DNA of 64,000 bases from Cyclina sinensis (lineage: Eukaryota; Mollusca; Bivalvia; Venerida; Veneridae): NCBI GenBank assembly GCA_012932295.1, contig JAAONU010000016.1, positions 35,619,241-35,683,240 of the forward strand. Direction: 5' to 3'. The position numbers and the translations under genes were made by a program. A model generated the notes under the pieces. It saw nothing but the letters and a program-made list of their open reading frames with translations, ran no database searches and had not been told where the DNA came from. Below, one piece after another: positions 61,101-64,000 of the stretch; within the stretch, counting starts at the first letter, position 1, and every line of letters starts with the position of its first letter.

Positions 61101-61671
61101 ACATTCAAATCAGAAGAAGCCTGGGCCTGTGTACTTCCGGTCTGGAGTATACAAATGGTCTCCCAACGTTGACGTTCTGTTAGATGTCTCATAATTCCAA
61201 TTGCAAATTCGATTGTGAATTTGTGTTTGACATCTACACAACACAATATTCTGACCATTTTGCCCAATTAAAGTATTAAATAACAATTACCATGATTTCG
61301 GTCAATGTTAAAATCCGCGTGCTACCCTTCATGTTTTAAAGTTGCATGTGCAGCACAATTTGAACGAGGTTTCTTTACTTAAGTGACCACGCTATCTACA
61401 CATGAAAGACCATTTAAAAAATATTCAGTGATGGTTGCTTATAAAGAGTAGGTTTCCCAAATCATAACAAAATAACATAATGTCCGCTACTTTTTGTGAA
61501 CAGTATATTTATGCAAGATAACTTAGATAAGTCTAAAAATTAAAAATATAAAACATATACATTTTAAAACAAAAAGCAGATAACATAACTGATTTCAATA
61601 CACAAACTCATAACTATATAATAATTTTACTTACGTATTTCACAGGTAAGCCAAGCGGACAAAAGTCTCAT
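55116..61671 (-). CDS. C-type lectin-PAN-transmembrane receptor
   Basis: Minus-strand exons in transcript order: 61671-61635, 59875-59686, 59413-59208, 58681-58394, 56635-56540, 55790-55613, 55251-55116. They total 1131 nt, exactly 376 codons plus stop, with every junction phase-consistent. MRLLSAWLTCEILFEFCGA is the signal peptide, split by intron 1. Residues about 22-144 are a C-type lectin-like domain (TLFTTKKTWNEAKAICGSQ, WSGLHLPFANDSWTYQDC, SCEQKKKFVCQR) lacking a clear EPN/QPD-WND calcium motif. About 145-240 is a PAN/apple domain (CALECRNVS, CWGFNYYPAEKICILHE). Then come a stalk with CYCSTKEHPPIP and a transmembrane helix at about 329-350 (VGFLGVGLLTAVFGGLFLLD) with a short tail. The predicted product is a type I cell-surface recognition receptor; the ligand is unknown. 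A Tc1 element lies in intron 1 and a tandem-repeat block in intron 4. Confidence 0.86.
56890..58328. repeat. Composite tandem repeat in an intron of the lectin receptor gene
   Basis: About eight diverged units of roughly 165 bp share TGAAATTATTTTGAAATCGG, TGGTTTCTGAGGAGAAGATT and TTAAGGGACCCAAATGGCTT. It ends with GACGACGGACGACG and GAGCACTTCATGCACAGGTAAGCTAAAAA, close to the right end of the 20024-22324 block. Confidence 0.8.
58682..59207 (-). other. Lectin gene intron 3
   Basis: A 526-bp intron between the lectin C-terminal exon and the PAN exon. It contains a GAT/ATG-rich stretch near 59025-59110. No gene. Confidence 0.6.
59987..61503 (-). mobile_element. Tc1/mariner (DD34E-type) transposon, inactivated
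   Basis: Inverted ends CTGTTCACAAAAAGTAG at 59987 and CTACTTTTTGTGAACAG ending at 61503 are flanked by TA on both sides. The minus-strand transposase (61267 to about 60320) has an N-terminal helix-turn-helix region (ERQRWETICILQTGSTQAQA, RLLSRYQTSGDVIDIQRSG), then catalytic LMFTDESRFNLD, IFQDANARAHR and PIEHVWDIL, so all three acidic residues survive. A TGA at 60761-60763 just before MFTDES, a frameshift near 60600, and a TGA after WDIL break it. It lies in intron 1 of the lectin receptor gene, in the same orientation. Confidence 0.9.
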
Positions 61672-62676
61672 CCTCACGTCCTGAAGATTCAGATTAATCG
61701 AAAAATTACGAAGTGAACTTTATCAGAAATGTAATATTGAATATCCGAAAACTAACAGCGAGTTTCTACTTTTCTTTTTGGACAGTCATTTATTACCTAA
61801 AATCAGCGATGTGCATTTAGATCTGACAGGAAATGCACTGTAATCTTTGTTTAAAATATATATATTCCTTTCCTCCAAATTTCGCAATTATAACTCTCAA
61901 TATGAAATTACCAATACATTTTTAAATAATTTATGAAATTATGTTTGAAATTATGGGTAGATTATTTCCTATATTTTAAGATAAAGAATATTTTTAAAAC
62001 CTTTTTTCTTTTGGTAAAAACGATCAATTTACGTCTGAATTAATAATTAAGAGATGATTATTTGTAATGACAAATGACATTGATCCGAGATGATACAATC
62101 CTATGCCAGCAAGCAAACTTTGGCACCGGGAGTTTACAGATAATCAATTAAACACAGCCAATAAGAACACTCATGAATGCTTCCTTAGGTATAATTTCAA
62201 TACAGAGCATGAATTTTACATTTTCAAAATTAATTTTATTTTGCTTTACATACCAATGAAAAGCAAAGCGTATAATAACGTTTCTTTTATAATTGCTCTT
62301 AGTGACATCGAATACCAAGAAAGTGTACATCCATTAAAAAACTTCAGTACTGCAAATATGAATTAATATCTTTATTTTTGTTATTTGTTTATTTCCCTAC
62401 GTCACTTAGAGTGATGAAATAGGTATGATTACAGGGATGACATTATATTTACAACCCCATTTCTACCAAATTAATCTTCATAAAACACCAACGGGTTTTC
62501 TCATTATACGTTACTTTCTCTAAATGCAAATCCACTACAATATGACTCTCCTAGAGCTAACATAATGGCAAAGGATAGGAGAAACGGCCAAGCGAAGATT
62601 ATGAATAGTCGCAGCACTTTGTTCAGTTGTTTGAAAGCACTCTAACCAAAATGGAACGGACTGGAATAGATGTTCC

Positions 62677-62711
<35 letters not shown>

Positions 62712-63369
62712 CTATGTGACTGGTCATGTGTAAAGACGTCTTGTTTGCCCGCTTTTTATTGAACGACTTTGAAAAATAAGTATTTTGTCAGTGAACTTTT
62801 ATAGGAATTTACCGCTTACTATTGGAATAGTAGGTTACCCAACATAACAAGGACCTCTAGAACTGCCCTTTATGACCAAACCAGTTTTTAAACCCAGTAT
62901 TACTAAAATGGTAATATTGTCAAATTCCAAACCAGATGTGTGAGAATGAAGAATAATCACTAATAGTACCCCAGTGCCCCATATCTGAACTACATTTACT
63001 TTTTATTGCATGTAAATACTCAGTGTAAAAGCATATTCGGTGTTTCGCATGGATGTGAAAATACTACCATAATTATATCAATATACGTTGTTTAACGGAA
63101 AGTTTATGGCCTGTAAGTTACCATGTCTGCATAAGAATTTCAGGTACTCAGCTGAGTGTAGAGGCATGTGCCTCAGTGTGAACTCTCAATATACTTTGGT
63201 AAGCAAACAAAAACGGATGAAAGCAGGCCGTGTCAAGAACACAAGAGACACTATTGTTGCTGGGGACGTATGGACAAAAACAAATGATGGCATAATTTTA
63301 CTTCATGAAATATATTCAGGTAACACAGAGAAAAAAATCTTTGTAAAATACGAGAAAGAAAAGCTTGAA
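61672..63369. other. Intergenic region between tandem lectin-receptor genes
   Basis: It holds the upstream region of the lectin receptor gene and a (CT)n microsatellite at about 62678-62709. A 97-codon open frame on + (63088-63381) overlaps the last paralogue exon antisense and has no recognised domain. Confidence 0.45.
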
Positions 63370-63583
63370 TTAACACTCTGAATCAGGGATAATTTCAGAA
63401 CTTTTTTCATCAGTGGATGCACAATCAAAGTCCGTGGATATATCGGAGTTTTGCACTTCATACGCGGAGCTGTGTTCTGCAGTCTTGGAAAAAAGTAGTT
63501 CCTTAATTCCTTTGATCAGGACATTAAGGTCCAGCAGAAAAAGGCCTCCGAAAACACCTGTCAGGAGACCTACACCGACAAAC
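63370..63583 (-). CDS. Last exon of a tandem lectin-PAN receptor paralogue (partial)
   Basis: The minus-strand acceptor at 63584-63585 is followed by FVGVGLLTGVFGGLFLLDLN, nearly identical to the transmembrane exon of the gene at 55116-61671, with the same phase (one base completing a Gly). The tail is longer and divergent (ELLFSKTAEHSSAYEVQ ... PDSEC), ending at TAA 63370-63372. The upstream exons must lie beyond 63583; none was recognised before 64000. It shows a tandem gene duplication in the same orientation. Confidence 0.82.
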
Positions 63584-64000
63584 CTGAAAATATATCAGAC
63601 ACCTTAGTCAAATTACAAGGGGTGGATATATTGTTTTAAAAAAAATCGAGATAGTGGCAAAAAAGAGAACAAGTTGGTTGCTGTTATCAGAAACAACTTT
63701 TAAAGAAATTGAAATATCTATTCTCAAATGTGATGAAATAACGAATATTAACGACCGGTCCTTTCTATATGTTATTATTTTTCTTAGCATGGTTCCTCTA
63801 TTTACTTCAAATATGGTAAACAAAGTATTTGTTGTTTGTTCTTTTCAGTATGATAAAGATACATTGGATCAGTTTGGTTTTTATCTCTGCAGAACGGTTA
63901 CAAATTCCACAAATAATGCTAAAGACTGCAACTAAGAACTTTACCGAGTTATGTGAAATTATTTAATTCAAAGAAGGAAGAGACTTAGTCAAGACTATTT
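63584..64000. other. Intron of the partial paralogue, nothing else seen
   Basis: AT-rich, with short open frames only. Consistent with the last intron of the partial lectin-receptor paralogue. Confidence 0.4.

Noticed and set aside
63088..63381. 97-codon plus-strand ORF
   Set aside because: It overlaps the last exon of the lectin-receptor paralogue on the opposite strand and shows no recognised domain.

Overview
The window is an intron-rich, AT-rich animal genome segment, most likely from a bivalve mollusc. Three things suggest this. The tandem non-coding repeats carry AGGTCA/TGACCTTGACC words and end in GGACGGACGACGG tails. The protein families are ones I associate with molluscs (DZIP3-type HEPN domains, C-type lectin plus PAN membrane receptors, secreted ADAMTS/PLAC-like repeat proteins). 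Mobile DNA is diverse (Tc1, Helentron, jockey-like and EEP-endonuclease non-LTR remnants, MITEs). The species call is inference. A 100-bp N gap lies at 15736-15835.

Layout. 3630-6395 (+): the 3' part of a Ulp1/SENP-like (C48) cysteine protease gene whose largest exon encodes about 15 copies of a His/Asp-rich decapeptide, followed by a PHD-like Cys/His segment. 7143-15438 (+): a loose set of phase-compatible orphan exons, with repeats between them. 16.5-23.4 kb: repeat-dominated DNA with three composite tandem-repeat blocks and a broken non-LTR reverse transcriptase. 25477-38215 (+): a 14-coding-exon gene for a RIG-I-like RNA helicase (about 1055 aa) with no CARD segment that I can see. Its N terminus is a DZIP3-type HEPN-like domain with an RNxxxH motif, then a coiled coil, the complete DECH helicase and a zinc-binding C-terminal regulatory domain. 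A dead EEP-endonuclease retroelement sits antisense in intron 4, and exon 11 has an apparent 1-base frameshift. 39.7-41.0 kb: a Helentron (Helitron-family) helicase-endonuclease relic. 43248-54653 (+): a 17-exon secreted protein with two ADAMTS Cys-rich-like units and nine six-Cys PLAC-like modules, with an apparent short isoform. 55116-61671 (-): a 7-exon C-type lectin-PAN-transmembrane receptor with a decayed Tc1 element in intron 1. 63370-63583 (-): the last exon of a tandem paralogue that continues past the window.

The three reconstructed complete genes were checked by exon-phase bookkeeping. The secreted-protein gene and the lectin gene sum exactly to multiples of three. The RIG-I-like gene does so only if one extra base in exon 11 is discounted. 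A cytosolic RNA sensor, a secreted Cys-rich modular protein and a membrane lectin lie in tandem, consistent with an innate-immune or defence neighbourhood, although co-regulation is not shown by the sequence.
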